Shown piece by piece: positions 8,675-17,430 of a DNA stretch of 42,706 nt (position 1 is the stretch's first letter; every line of letters starts with the position of its first letter). The translations under genes were made by a program, and so were the position numbers. The stretch is from an uncultured Alphaproteobacteria bacterium (GTDB lineage Bacteria > Pseudomonadota > Alphaproteobacteria > HIMB59 > GCA-002718135), in assembly GCA_902589095.1 (NCBI GenBank), contig CACIRR010000006.1:1-42706 (forward strand), in the 5' to 3' direction. A model generated the notes under the pieces. That model was not told the origin of the DNA. It did no database searches and was given only the letters and a program-made list of their open reading frames with translations.

Positions 8675-9774
8675 TCTCGAGACTCAAAATCAATTCTTGG
8701 ATCTATAATTGAATACATAAAATCTCCTATGATACCCATTATTAGCCCAAGTAATGAAAAGAAATATAGGGTGGCAAATATTACAGGATAATCTCTTGTG
8801 AGAGCAGCCTCATACCCTAGTAAACCTAAACCATCCAATGAAAATATTACTTCAATAAATAAAGAGCTAGAGAATAATATTCCAATAAAAGCTGATGGAA
8901 AACCAGCAATTACTATTAACATTGCATTTCTGAATACATGACCGTAAAGAACTTTTCTCTCTGACAACCCTTTGGCTCTTGCAGTCATTACATACTGTTG
9001 ATTTATCTGATCGATAAATGAATTCTTTGTTAAAAAAGTTAGTCCTGCAAAACCACTCACTATCATTGCTGTCAAAGGTAATGCTAAATGCCAAAAATAA
9101 TCTATAATTTTTGATATAAGAGATAATTCTTCAAAATTTTCTGAAACTAAACCCCTTAAAGGAAAGATATCATAAAAACGACCTCCTGCAAAAAACACTA
9201 TTAGAATAACAGCAAACAGAAAATTTGGTATTGCATATCCAATTGTAACAATACTACTTGAAATGATATCAAAACGTGAGCCATCTTTTATTGCTTTTCT
9301 TATGCCAAGTGGAATAGATATTAAATAAACAAGTAATGTTGTCCATAAGCCAAGAGATATTGATACTGGCATCTTATCTAAAACTAGCGATGTTACTTTT
9401 TGATCACGAAAAAAACTTTCTCCAAAATCAAAAAATATGTAACTTTTTAACATTTTAAAAAAACGTTCATGGGCAGGTTTGTCCATGCCATACATAATTT
9501 CAATTTCTTTGATAATATCTGGATCAAGACCTTGAGCTCCCCTGTATTTTGAATCCCCATTATCAAAACTTGATGCATCAAAATTTGAACTTAACTCCCC
9601 TTCACCTCCCCCAGAAAAGCGAGCTGTTGACTCAACAGCAGTACCAGTCATTTGTGCAATCATTTGTTCCACTGGACCGCCTGGAACAATCTGAATGACA
9701 GCAAAATTAATTAACATTATTCCAAAGAGTGTTGGAAAAATTAAGAGAATACGCCTTATTAAATAAGTACCCAT
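8671..9774 (-). CDS. yejB: Peptide ABC transporter permease
   Basis: 367 aa, OppB-type. The N-terminus [20 protein letters not shown] is a typical first helix of the family. Residues of about 40-80 form a Gly/Ser/Asp-rich insert ([20 protein letters not shown]) seen in alphaproteobacterial Yej[11 protein letters not shown] and the EAA-loop [21 protein letters not shown] follow. The gap from yejA is 40 bases and holds a small hairpin (9800-9814). Together with YejE, YejF and YejA it forms an importer known in E. coli for microcin C and peptides, and in Agrobacterium (with YepA) for muropeptide recycling. Confidence 0.92.
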   Translation of the reverse strand: MGTYLIRRILLIFPTLFGIMLINFAVIQIVPGGPVEQMIAQMTGTAVESTARFSGGGEGELSSNFDASSFDNGDSKYRGAQGLDPDIIKEIEIMYGMDKPAHERFFKMLKSYIFFDFGESFFRDQKVTSLVLDKMPVSISLGLWTTLLVYLISIPLGIRKAIKDGSRFDIISSSIVTIGYAIPNFLFAVILIVFFAGGRFYDIFPLRGLVSENFEELSLISKIIDYFWHLALPLTAMIVSGFAGLTFLTKNSFIDQINQQYVMTARAKGLSERKVLYGHVFRNAMLIVIAGFPSAFIGILFSSSLFIEVIFSLDGLGLLGYEAALTRDYPVIFATLYFFSLLGLIMGIIGDFMYSIIDPRIDFESRE

Positions 9775-9799
9775 TTAAATGGTTTTATATTATTTATAT

Positions 9800-9814
9800 T
9801 AAGTTTTTAACTTA
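9800..9814 (-). other. Small hairpin between yejA and yejB
   Basis: Perfect inverted repeat with arms TAAGTT and AACTTA and a 3-base loop, directly abutting the yejA stop codon (9815-9817) in the 40-base gap before yejB. Hairpins at this place in importer operons commonly protect the binding-protein mRNA end. The arms are short and AT-rich, so the call is weak. Confidence 0.3.
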
Positions 9815-11644
9815 TTAGTTCGTTGATCTTTGAGAATTAATAAAGTTGAATTTATTTTGATTAACCCACCAAGTATCAAATCCAAGAGAGTATTTAGGCT
9901 TTTGTTTTGGTTGATCAAACATATCCCAATATAATACTCTGTAGGCTGAAATATGCCATTGAGGAATTACATAATAATTCCATAACAGAATTCTATCTAA
10001 GGCTCTAGTGATTGTAATTAAGTCTTCCCTATCTTTGGCATTGATGAGGTTTTCAATTAGCAAATCAACTACTTTATTCTTGATACCAATAATATTACGT
10101 GAGCCATTTGTGTCAGCAGCTCCAGAACTCCAAAAATTTCTTTGTTCGTTTCCTGGTGATAAGCTCTGTGAAAAAGTAAATACAACCATGTCAAAATCAA
10201 AACTTTCAATTCTTTTTTGATACTGGGAACTATCAATTGTTCGTAAAGAAGCATTGATTCCCAATTTTTCTAAATTATCAATAAATGGAAGAACTATTCT
10301 CTCAAAAGCAGGGGATACTAATAAAATTTCAAATTCAAAAGGTTCTCCATTTGAGTTTTCTAATCTTCCATCCCGAAGCTTCCATCCAGCCTCTTGTAGA
10401 AGTTTGGTAGCTTCTTGTAATTCATTTCTTATAAAACCAGATCCATCTGTTTTAGGATTACTATATTCTTCATTAAATATTTCCTTAGGCAGTTGATCGA
10501 TATATGGATTTAAGTATGCTAGTTCTGCTTGAGATGGTAGCCCTGATGATGCGAGCTCAGAATTTTCAAAAAAACTATCAGTTCTTTTATACGCATCGTA
10601 AAATAAATTTTTATTGGTCCACTCAAAATCAAATGCAAAAGAAAGAGCTTTTCTTACTCTTTTATCGGCAAAAATATTTTTACGAGTGTTAAAGGCAAAA
10701 GCCTGCATTCCCTGAGGATTTTCATGAGGTATAAGTTCTTTTTTTATTAACCCCTCAGTGACCGCATCAATATCATAACCAGTTGCCCATTCCTTTGAAG
10801 TATTTTCAGAGAAAAAATCTATTTCACCAGATTTGAAAGCTTCTCTTTCAACGCCCCTATCTTTATAATAATCATAACGAATATTACCTATGTTATCCTT
10901 TCCAACTTTAATAGGGACAATATTGTTTTTAAAACCCCAATAATTCATGTCTAGTTCATAGGTAATTGATCGACCTGCATCAAAAGATTTAACTTTATAA
11001 GGGCCACTCCCTATTGGAACATCAAGTGTTGTTTCTTCAAAATTTTTATTTTCCCAATAGTGTTTAGGTAATACTGGCAACTGTCCAACAATGAGAACTA
11101 ACTCTTTATTGGTGTTTGTTGCAAATACAAATTTAACTTTATTTTCAGTTATTTTAATAACTTCACTTACATCCCCGTAATAATATTTATAAAATGGATG
11201 CCCCTTTTCCATTAGTGTATTGAAGGTCCAAACAACATCATCACTTGTTATTTTTTTTCCATCATGCCATTTCGCTTCATCTCTCAAAGTAAATGTTACC
11301 CAGGATCGATCATCAGGCCATTCTATACTTTTAGCTAAAAGTCCGTATTCCGTAAATGCTTCATCACTAGATCCAACTGTTAACGATTCATACAATAGTC
11401 CTATTCCAGCTGCAGAAGTACCTTTAAGTGTAAAAGGATTAAATGTATCATAAGTGCCAATAGCACTTCTAACTATATTCCCTCCCTTTTCGGCATTATT
11501 GCTGACGTATTCAACACTTAAAAAATTTTGATCATATTTTGGTTCACCATGCATGGCAATAGCATGAGATATGTTAGTTTTTGCTATTAGGTTTTGGGCA
11601 ATTAATAAAATAAAGACGGTAATGGCTGTGGGTAAAGTTTTCAT
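9815..11644 (-). CDS. yejA: Extracellular peptide-binding protein of the Yej importer (SBP family 5)
   Basis: 609 aa. The N-terminus MKTLPTAITVFILLIAQNLIA is a Sec signal peptide, so the protein is periplasmic. Family 5 features follow: a FNPFTLKG segment, LLYESLTV, the conserved WHDGKKITSDDVVWTF, GSGPYKV near 218, and GMQAFAFNTRKNIFADKRVRKALSFAFDFEW, which is typical of YejA rather than OppA. It is 40 bases downstream of hisN and precedes yejB, so it may share a transcript with hisN and the cytochrome gene. The ligand is a peptide or muropeptide by family; the sequence does not fix which. Confidence 0.9.
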   Translation of the reverse strand: MKTLPTAITVFILLIAQNLIAKTNISHAIAMHGEPKYDQNFLSVEYVSNNAEKGGNIVRSAIGTYDTFNPFTLKGTSAAGIGLLYESLTVGSSDEAFTEYGLLAKSIEWPDDRSWVTFTLRDEAKWHDGKKITSDDVVWTFNTLMEKGHPFYKYYYGDVSEVIKITENKVKFVFATNTNKELVLIVGQLPVLPKHYWENKNFEETTLDVPIGSGPYKVKSFDAGRSITYELDMNYWGFKNNIVPIKVGKDNIGNIRYDYYKDRGVEREAFKSGEIDFFSENTSKEWATGYDIDAVTEGLIKKELIPHENPQGMQAFAFNTRKNIFADKRVRKALSFAFDFEWTNKNLFYDAYKRTDSFFENSELASSGLPSQAELAYLNPYIDQLPKEIFNEEYSNPKTDGSGFIRNELQEATKLLQEAGWKLRDGRLENSNGEPFEFEILLVSPAFERIVLPFIDNLEKLGINASLRTIDSSQYQKRIESFDFDMVVFTFSQSLSPGNEQRNFWSSGAADTNGSRNIIGIKNKVVDLLIENLINAKDREDLITITRALDRILLWNYYVIPQWHISAYRVLYWDMFDQPKQKPKYSLGFDTWWVNQNKFNFINSQRSTN

Positions 11645-11684
11645 ATGGTTAATATAATTACTTTAATTAAAATTTAAATTAAAT

Positions 11685-12461
11685 TTATTCGTTAATTATG
11701 GAAATTAATTGGGAATGAAGTTTTTCATTTGCTGAAGCGACGACACTTCCTTGTGAATCTGTGGTTATTTCTTTACCATATTTATCTGTAATTTTTCCTC
11801 CAGCTCCCTCAATTACATTTACCAAGGCCATATAATCATGAGCTTTTAGAGTATCTTCAATCACTATATCAATTAATCCTGATGCGAGCATTCCATACAT
11901 ATAACAATCACCGCCATAACGGTAATATCTGACAGTATTAGTAATCTTCTCTACAGCTTTTCTTAAGTGTGGTTCATCAAAATATAAGCCTGAAGTGAAA
12001 AGATACGCATTTTCAATTTTTGTAACATTAGATGTTTGTGCAGTTTGGTTATTAATAGTCGAGTTCTGATTTTTGACCCCAATCCATCTTTCCTTGTGTG
12101 CGGGACAATTAATAATACCAATAATTGGTTTTTTATTTTGCGTTAAGGAAATTAAGTTTCCAAAATCTTTATGTCCTGCAATATAGCTTCTAGTTCCATC
12201 AATCGGATCTATAACCCAGATGAATTCAGCATCTGGATTAATGCTATCAAACTCTTCACCTAAAATACCATGATCAGGATATTCTTTTTCTATTATTGAT
12301 CTTATTTTTAATTCTGTATTTTTATCTGCAATAGTAACGGGGCTTTCATCACTTTTATTATCAATATCAAGAGATGTTCTAAAATATTGCATAGAAGTAA
12401 CAGTTGCTTCATCAGCTAGTTTATTCGCAAAGGTTATATATTCCTGATAGGAATTATTCAT
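11685..12461 (-). CDS. hisN: Histidinol-phosphatase, inositol-monophosphatase family
   Basis: 258 aa. It dephosphorylates histidinol-phosphate in histidine synthesis. The metal-binding motifs of the IMPase fold are present: GILGEEF (Glu pair), WVIDPIDGTRSYIAG and, near the C-terminus, AHDYMALVNVIEGAGG. The last motif has the Asp followed by MALV as in HisN rather than the WDxAAG of SuhB, which favours histidinol-phosphatase over inositol monophosphatase. It sits 7 bases after the cytochrome c gene and 40 bases before yejA, all on the same strand. An IMPase with another substrate remains possible. Confidence 0.85.
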   Translation of the reverse strand: MNNSYQEYITFANKLADEATVTSMQYFRTSLDIDNKSDESPVTIADKNTELKIRSIIEKEYPDHGILGEEFDSINPDAEFIWVIDPIDGTRSYIAGHKDFGNLISLTQNKKPIIGIINCPAHKERWIGVKNQNSTINNQTAQTSNVTKIENAYLFTSGLYFDEPHLRKAVEKITNTVRYYRYGGDCYMYGMLASGLIDIVIEDTLKAHDYMALVNVIEGAGGKITDKYGKEITTDSQGSVVASANEKLHSQLISIINE

Positions 12462-12468
12462 TTAACAA

Positions 12469-13014
12469 TTAAGGAAGAGGGACAGGTGAGTCCGAATGTT
12501 CTCTTAAAAATAGTACCAAGTTCGCTCTATCTTCAACTTTTTTAAGACCCGCAAAATTCATTTTAGTACCTTTGATATATTTTTTTGGTTTATATAAAAA
12601 TTCTGCTAATTCTTCATAACCCCAGTCACCACCATATTCAGCTAATGCTTTTGAATAAGCAAAGCCTTCTACATTAGCTTTTGGTCTGTTAATGAGATTC
12701 CATAAATTAGGACCAACTTTATTGGCACTGTCTTTTTCATAATTATGACAGGCACTGCATTTTTTAAATAATTTCTCACCTTTTTCAAGTGAAGCACTAG
12801 CTAATAGTAAAGAAATTGGTTCTATAATATCTTCTTTGGGAGCAACACCAGACTGAACTTCGCCAGTATCAGGTACATCTATTTTATAAGCAGTTTCTTC
12901 CATTTCATGATGTTCTACATCAATAATAATATCTCCAAGATGACCAATAACTGTTACAACAAGTATTGCTAATATGATGGAAGCCAAAATTTTGTTAACT
13001 TCAAGTCCAGACAT
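12469..13014 (-). CDS. cycM: Membrane-anchored class I cytochrome c (CycM / c552 type)
   Basis: 181 aa. One uncleaved N-terminal helix (about 8-28) is followed by an acidic linker and a cytochrome c domain. CSACH, the covalent haem site, lies near residue 96, followed by VGPNLWNLINRPKA, and the axial Met lies in GTKMNFAGLK. This is the membrane-bound cytochrome c that carries electrons from bc1 to terminal oxidase in alphaproteobacteria such as Paracoccus. The bc1 genes are at 36388-38942 in the same window. It diverges from kdsB, an arrangement common in alphaproteobacteria. A 12-base palindrome (13024-13035) lies 9 bases before the start and may overlap its promoter. Confidence 0.88.
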   Translation of the reverse strand: MSGLEVNKILASIILAILVVTVIGHLGDIIIDVEHHEMEETAYKIDVPDTGEVQSGVAPKEDIIEPISLLLASASLEKGEKLFKKCSACHNYEKDSANKVGPNLWNLINRPKANVEGFAYSKALAEYGGDWGYEELAEFLYKPKKYIKGTKMNFAGLKKVEDRANLVLFLREHSDSPVPLP

Positions 13015-13023
13015 GTGTAAGAC

Positions 13024-13035
13024 ATCTATATAGAT
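13024..13035. promoter_or_regulatory. 12-base palindrome in the cycM/kdsB divergent region
   Basis: ATCTATATAGAT is a perfect palindrome 9 bases upstream of the cycM start codon, in the 91-base spacer that must hold both divergent promoters. It could be an operator or just a symmetric -10-like region. Chance occurrence is quite possible in such AT-rich DNA. Confidence 0.2.
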
Positions 13036-13105
13036 TTTTTTTGAAATGAATAGAAATGAAAACGCTCAATAAAATATTAAATACTGCTTAATTGTCGCAT
13101 AATTT

Positions 13106-13843
13106 ATGAAATCAGCAATTATAATTCCAGCAAGAATGGCATCTAAACGTTTTCCAAATAAACCAATGGCCAAAATTGCCGGAATCCCTATGATAGAGAG
13201 AGTTTGGAGACAGGGAATCAAGTCAAAAATTGGAGATGTATTTGTTGCTTGCTGTGAAAATGAAGTGTTTGATTTAATATCGTCAAAAGGTGGCAAAGCA
13301 ATTATGACAGATCCAAATCATCCATCGGGAACTGATCGAATTTTTGAAGCATATAGTTCACTCGAAAACAAAAATGATTATGAAAGCGTAATCAATCTGC
13401 AAGGAGATATGCCATTAATAGATCCTCTTGTATTAGAGAGTGTGAATGAACCTTTAATGCACGGTTATGTGATAGGTACAATTGCTACTGATATTTCGAG
13501 TAAAGAGAGGGAAAATTCAAATATTACTAAAGTTAAAATAAATTGGAACAATACACAATCAGTTGGAGAGTCTATTGATTTTTATAAAGAGTCAAATAAC
13601 CAAGTTGAAAATATATATCAGCATGTGGGAATATATAGCTTTAAACCGGATGCTCTGCATAACTTTGTATCTATGCAGCCTTCAAATAACGAAATTACGA
13701 AAAAATTAGAGCAATTGAGAGCACTGGATGCAGGTATTAAAATAGGAATAACCTATGTAGAAAACATTCCAATTAGTGTAGATGCATTGGAAGATTTAAT
13801 GTTAATAGAAAAAATCATTAAAAATAACAATGAAGCAAATTAA
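13106..13843 (+). CDS. kdsB: 3-deoxy-manno-octulosonate cytidylyltransferase (CMP-KDO synthetase)
   Basis: 245 aa, usual length. It activates KDO with CTP for lipopolysaccharide inner core in the cytosol. The nucleotidyltransferase N-terminus IIIPARMASKRFPNKPMAKI is followed by DVFVACCENEVFDLI, MTDPNHPSGTDRIFEA and INLQGDMPLIDP (LQGD is the metal-binding motif), then QHVGIYSFKPDAL and ALDAGIKI. Each motif is a family hallmark. It implies a Gram-negative outer membrane with LPS. The gene overlaps pheA by 14 bases and diverges from cycM. Confidence 0.96.
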   Translation: MKSAIIIPARMASKRFPNKPMAKIAGIPMIERVWRQGIKSKIGDVFVACCENEVFDLISSKGGKAIMTDPNHPSGTDRIFEAYSSLENKNDYESVINLQGDMPLIDPLVLESVNEPLMHGYVIGTIATDISSKERENSNITKVKINWNNTQSVGESIDFYKESNNQVENIYQHVGIYSFKPDALHNFVSMQPSNNEITKKLEQLRALDAGIKIGITYVENIPISVDALEDLMLIEKIIKNNNEAN

Positions 13844-14672
13844 AAATTTTGCCTTTCAAGGCGTAAATGGAGCTTATAGCGAGCAAGCGGGTAAAAATGT
13901 TTTTCCAAATACCACAAGCGTTCCTTGTGCAACATTTGAAGAGATGTTTGCTTGTGTTAGAGATGCTAAGGCAGATATAGCTCTAGTTCCGATAGAAAAC
14001 TCTCAAGCAGGAAGAGTTGCAGATACACAAAGGTTAATTCCTGATTCAGAATTACAAATAATAGGGGAGTACTTTCTTGAAGTTAGACACAACCTCATGG
14101 CAATTCCAGGTACAAATATTAATGACATTAAAAGAATTCATAGTCATGAGCAAGGAATTGCACAATGCAGGAACAAAATACTTAATCTTAACAAAGAAAT
14201 GGTTGTTGCTGCAGACACTGCAGGATCAGCAAAAAAAATATCAAAACTAAAAAGTAAAGAAGATGCTGCAATAGCTTCTGAACTTGCTGCAGAAATTTAT
14301 AACTTAGAAATACTTGAAAAAAATTTTCAAGATTCTCAAAATAATGTGACAAGATTTTTAATTATGTCAAAACAAAAAAATGAAATAAAATCTGATGCAA
14401 ATGATCTATTAACTACCTTAGTTTTTGTAGTGAGAAGTATACCTGCATCCCTTTATAAATGTCTGGGAGGTTTTGCAAGTAATGGAGTTAATATCACGAA
14501 ATTAGAAAGCTATATTCATCCTCAAGGTTTCGATGTAGCTCAATTTTATATTGATTTTGAAGGACATCCAGATGATCATTCAGTAAAGTTGGCGTTGGAG
14601 GAAATGAAATTTTTTTGTAAAGAAATAAAAGTTTTGGGTGTTTATAAAAAGTCAGATTTTAGAAAAAAATAA
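13830..14672 (+). CDS. pheA: Prephenate dehydratase with ACT domain
   Basis: 280 aa. It converts prephenate to phenylpyruvate in phenylalanine synthesis. The PDT domain covers about 1-180, with FQGVNGAYSE (9-18), PIENSQAG (54-61) and the catalytic NVTRF (172-176). The ACT regulatory domain follows from about 195. The Phe-binding motif usually written ESRP reads ESYI (226-229), so allosteric inhibition may differ. There is no chorismate mutase domain, so this is a monofunctional enzyme, as in other alphaproteobacteria. Its start lies inside kdsB (14-base overlap). 55 bases follow before the SRP RNA. Confidence 0.95.
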   Translation: MKQIKNFAFQGVNGAYSEQAGKNVFPNTTSVPCATFEEMFACVRDAKADIALVPIENSQAGRVADTQRLIPDSELQIIGEYFLEVRHNLMAIPGTNINDIKRIHSHEQGIAQCRNKILNLNKEMVVAADTAGSAKKISKLKSKEDAAIASELAAEIYNLEILEKNFQDSQNNVTRFLIMSKQKNEIKSDANDLLTTLVFVVRSIPASLYKCLGGFASNGVNITKLESYIHPQGFDVAQFYIDFEGHPDDHSVKLALEEMKFFCKEIKVLGVYKKSDFRKK

Positions 14673-14715
14673 ACATAAAAGATAATTCACAAGTTATTTT
14701 TTTATCCTTTAATGG

Positions 14716-14721
14716 TATAGT
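14716..14721 (+). promoter_or_regulatory. -10 element for the SRP RNA
   Basis: TATAGT, 6 bases before the inferred 5' end of the SRP RNA. Only a weak -35 (TTATTT at 14694-14699, 16-base spacer) is visible. The placement relative to the RNA end is the main support. Confidence 0.45.
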
Positions 14722-14727
14722 GGAAAT

Positions 14728-14815
14728 GGAAGGTTTGAGGGCGGATATCTTGTTAATCCAGTCAGGTCTGAAAAGAAGCAGCTGTACCAGGTCTATTCGG
14801 GTCTTATAACCTTCC
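14728..14815 (+). ncRNA. ffs: Small signal recognition particle RNA (4.5S)
   Basis: The SRP RNA binds Ffh and guides membrane proteins to FtsY. The core CAGGTCTGAAAAGAAGCAG (14763-14781) matches the universal CAGGTCCGGAAGGAAGCAG at 16 of 19 places. The terminal helix is perfect over 8 pairs: GGAAGGTT (14728-14735) with AACCTTCC (14808-14815), giving about 88 bases. The tetraloop is GAAA, closed by T-A, rather than GGAA closed by C-G. Location between pheA and dnaX is normal for alphaproteobacteria. It ends 9 bases before the dnaX ATG, so dnaX is probably made by readthrough or processing. Confidence 0.9.
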
Positions 14816-14824
14816 TTGAAAATT

Positions 14825-16498
14825 ATGACAGTAAATACAGAATATAAAGTTCTTGCCAGAAAGTACAGACCTCAAACATTTGGTGATTTAATTGGACAAG
14901 AAACTTTGGTTCAAATTTTGACTAATGCCATAACAACTAACAGAATTGCAAATGCTTATCTTTTAACTGGTGTTCGGGGAGTTGGTAAAACAACAACGGC
15001 AAGGTTAATTGCAATGAGCCTGAACTGTGAAAATAGAAAAGAGTCCAGTTGTGAACCTTGTGGAAATTGTGATTCATGTCAATCAATTAGATCAGATCAC
15101 AATTTAGATGTTATTGAAATGGATGCTGCGAGTAAAACAGGTGTTGATGATGTGCGTGAAATTATTGATAACGTAAAATATAAACCCGTAAATAGTACTT
15201 TTAAAATATTTATTATAGATGAGGTTCATATGCTCTCTAAAAGCGCATTTAATGCCCTTTTAAAAACTCTAGAGGAACCACCTGAACATGTTAAATTCAT
15301 TTTTGCTACAACAGAGGTAAAAAAAATACCAGTAACAATTTTATCGAGATGCCAACGTTTTGATTTGAAAAGAGTTGACTCTGAAAATTTAGGAAAGCAT
15401 CTTAAAAAAATTTCTGAACTAGAGAAAGTAAAAATTGATGATGATGCTATAGCATTATTGGTAAGAGCCGGTGATGGTTCTGTTAGGGACTCTATAAGCT
15501 TACTAGATCAAGCAGTTATAAATAACAGTAAAAACGTTACAGCTGAGACTGTTACAAACATGTTGGGGCTTGCTGACAGAGGCAAGATATATGACCTTCT
15601 TGAATCCATTAGCAAAGGAAAAGCATCGGAGTCACTGATTATTTTCAGAGATTTATATAATTCTGGGGCGGATATTTTGATGATCTTTGAAGAATTATTA
15701 AACGCTGTTCATTCTATTACTCAAATTAAAATTTCTCCAGATATTAAAAAAGATATTTCAATACCTGAAATTGAAAGAGTAAGAGGTAACTATTTTTCTA
15801 AACAATTATCAATGAACTCACTTGGTGTCATGTGGCAGGTTCTTTTTAAAGGCTTTCAAGAGTTACAAAATGGGTTTCATCTTTTTCAGCTGGGAGAAAT
15901 GATAATTATAAGACTTATATATATAAGTAGTAATCCTAATCCTGAAGGTACTAAAAAAGAAATTCCAAATAAAAACAATGAAGATGCTCAATTAATTTCA
16001 AAAGATCAAGAAATTAAAAAAAAAGTTGATTTAAATACAGATATCAACACCATAAATAATGATACTACTGCATCGTTTATTATTAAAATTAATAATTTTA
16101 GACAATTTGTTGATCTTTTTTATAAAAAAAGAGAAGCTTTATTGCATACCCAGCTATACAACTCCGTTAAACTGATATCATTTAAAGAAGGTGAAGTAGT
16201 CATAAATAATAAATTAATACGAGATCAACACTTCAATAGGAACGTCGCTAAGCTAATTTCTAAATGGACTGGTAGAATATGGCAAATCCACTCTTCAGAT
16301 AGCAATATTGGAAGTAGTTTAAGTGAAGAAGATATTATCGATCAACAAAATGAAATAAAAAAAATGAAAAATCATCCTGAAGTTAAAAAAATTTTAGAAG
16401 CTCTTCCAGGTTTGAGTATTTATTCTATTACTGATATTACAGATACTGTTGATGAAACAGTTGATGAATTTGAGACAGAAAATCATAAGGAGGTATAA
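14825..16498 (+). CDS. dnaX: DNA polymerase III subunits tau (and probably gamma)
   Basis: Clamp-loader ATPase that opens the beta clamp and ties polymerase cores to the helicase. From the ATG at 14825 it has 557 aa. YKVLARKYRPQTF follows the start as in E. coli. Walker A GVRGVGKTT is at 49-57, the zinc site is Cys68, Cys79, Cys82 and Cys85, and DEVH is at 132-135 followed by SRC (sensor 1 region). Domain III ends before about 370; a Lys-rich linker and a tau C-terminal domain follow. A TTG at 14816 is in frame but abuts the SRP RNA helix, so ATG is preferred. Codons 398-400 are AAA AAA AAA, a likely slippage site. It overlaps ybaB by one base. Confidence 0.95.
   Translation: MTVNTEYKVLARKYRPQTFGDLIGQETLVQILTNAITTNRIANAYLLTGVRGVGKTTTARLIAMSLNCENRKESSCEPCGNCDSCQSIRSDHNLDVIEMDAASKTGVDDVREIIDNVKYKPVNSTFKIFIIDEVHMLSKSAFNALLKTLEEPPEHVKFIFATTEVKKIPVTILSRCQRFDLKRVDSENLGKHLKKISELEKVKIDDDAIALLVRAGDGSVRDSISLLDQAVINNSKNVTAETVTNMLGLADRGKIYDLLESISKGKASESLIIFRDLYNSGADILMIFEELLNAVHSITQIKISPDIKKDISIPEIERVRGNYFSKQLSMNSLGVMWQVLFKGFQELQNGFHLFQLGEMIIIRLIYISSNPNPEGTKKEIPNKNNEDAQLISKDQEIKKKVDLNTDINTINNDTTASFIIKINNFRQFVDLFYKKREALLHTQLYNSVKLISFKEGEVVINNKLIRDQHFNRNVAKLISKWTGRIWQIHSSDSNIGSSLSEEDIIDQQNEIKKMKNHPEVKKILEALPGLSIYSITDITDTVDETVDEFETENHKEV
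16016..16048 (+). other. A9 slippage tract with adjacent stem-loop inside dnaX
   Basis: Nine consecutive A (16016-16024) form three in-frame Lys codons in the linker between domain III and the tau domain. The -1 frame reads AGT then TGA (16027-16029); the +1 frame reads TTG, ATT, TAA (16032-16034). Slippage either way ends the protein after one or two residues. GTTGAT (16025-16030) can pair with ATCAAC (16043-16048) directly after the tract. Thermus dnaX makes gamma by transcriptional slippage at A9; E. coli uses ribosomal frameshifting at A-rich codons. Confidence 0.5.
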
Positions 16499-16821
16499 TG
16501 GTTAATATAGGCAATATGATGAAACAAGCGCAGCAGCTTCAGAAAAAAATGGCTGACGCACAGGAAAAGCTGAACTCAATTGAAGTTGAAGGAGTCTCAG
16601 GAGGTGGCGTAGTAAAAGTTATTGCTACTGCCAAAGGTGAAATTAAAAGAATTAATCTTGATGATAGTTTATTAAAACCTGAAGACAAAGAGATAACAGA
16701 AGATTTAATTGTCGCTGCCATTAATGACGCTAAACAAAAAGGTGAAGTGGCTGCTCAAGAAGAGATGAAATCTGTGACTGGAGGTTTGCCTTTGCCTCCT
16801 GGCATGAAGTTGCCTTTTTAA
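16498..16821 (+). CDS. ybaB: YbaB/EbfC-family nucleoid-associated protein
   Basis: 107 aa DNA-binding protein, forming a dimer that coats the nucleoid. The N-terminal helix has MKQAQQLQKKMADAQEKL, followed by VEGVSGGGVVKVIATAKGEI and a C-terminal GGLPLPPGMKLPF tail. All of these are standard for the family. It sits between dnaX and recR as in nearly all bacteria. A strong Shine-Dalgarno AAGGAGGT (16487-16494) lies inside the end of dnaX, and the start overlaps the dnaX stop (TAATG). Confidence 0.95.
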   Translation: MVNIGNMMKQAQQLQKKMADAQEKLNSIEVEGVSGGGVVKVIATAKGEIKRINLDDSLLKPEDKEITEDLIVAAINDAKQKGEVAAQEEMKSVTGGLPLPPGMKLPF

Positions 16822-16824
16822 ATA

Positions 16825-17424
16825 ATGGAAGGATCTGCAATAGAAAAATTAATAGCCGATATTTCTAAATTGCCTGGTTTAGGAAGACGGTCAGCCCAGA
16901 GAATTGCTTTGTATTTATTAAAAAATAAGGATCGTTCATTGTTGCCTTTGATTCAAACATTAGAATCTTCTCATAAACTTATAAGTGAATGCTCAGCATG
17001 TGGAAATGTTGATATGACCAATCCATGTAATATTTGTTCAAGTGCAAATAGAGATCAAAAATCCATTTGTATAATTGAAGACGTATCAGATTTATGGACG
17101 TTTGAAAGAACGGGTTTTTATCGTGGATTGTATCATGTATTAGGAGGGTCTTTATCCGCTATAAATGGGATAGGTATGGAAGAACTGACAATTACAAAAC
17201 TTGTTAAAAGAATTGAGCAAAATGAAATTACAGAAGTAATTCTTGCTTTAAGTACTACTATGGAAGGTCAAACCACTACACATGTTATTGCAGACAAACT
17301 AGAGTCATTTAAAAATTTAACAGTAACAAGATTAGCACAAGGGATACCTATTGGTGGGGAAGTGCATTATCTAGATGAGAATACTCTAAATACAGCATTC
17401 CAATCACGAAAAAAATTAGTCTAA
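16825..17424 (+). CDS. recR: Recombination mediator protein RecR
   Basis: 199 aa, typical. With RecO it loads RecA on gapped DNA. The helix-hairpin-helix LPGLGRRSAQRIALYLL is near residues 15-31. The zinc motif is CSACGNVDMTNPCNIC. The Toprim domain begins ICIIEDVSDLW and continues to YHVLGGSLSAINGIG, then ALSTTMEGQTT. It lies 3 bases after ybaB and 6 before def, in the same operon. Confidence 0.97.
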   Translation: MEGSAIEKLIADISKLPGLGRRSAQRIALYLLKNKDRSLLPLIQTLESSHKLISECSACGNVDMTNPCNICSSANRDQKSICIIEDVSDLWTFERTGFYRGLYHVLGGSLSAINGIGMEELTITKLVKRIEQNEITEVILALSTTMEGQTTTHVIADKLESFKNLTVTRLAQGIPIGGEVHYLDENTLNTAFQSRKKLV

Positions 17425-17430
17425 TAATTA

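Noticed and set aside
10008-10692. Several frames of 60-80 aa opposite or within yejA
   Set aside because: Shadows of a complete 609-aa binding protein; no start signals or recognisable motifs.
14816-14824. TTG as the dnaX start
   Set aside because: It abuts the 3' strand of the SRP RNA terminal helix; the ATG 9 bases later gives the family N-terminus.
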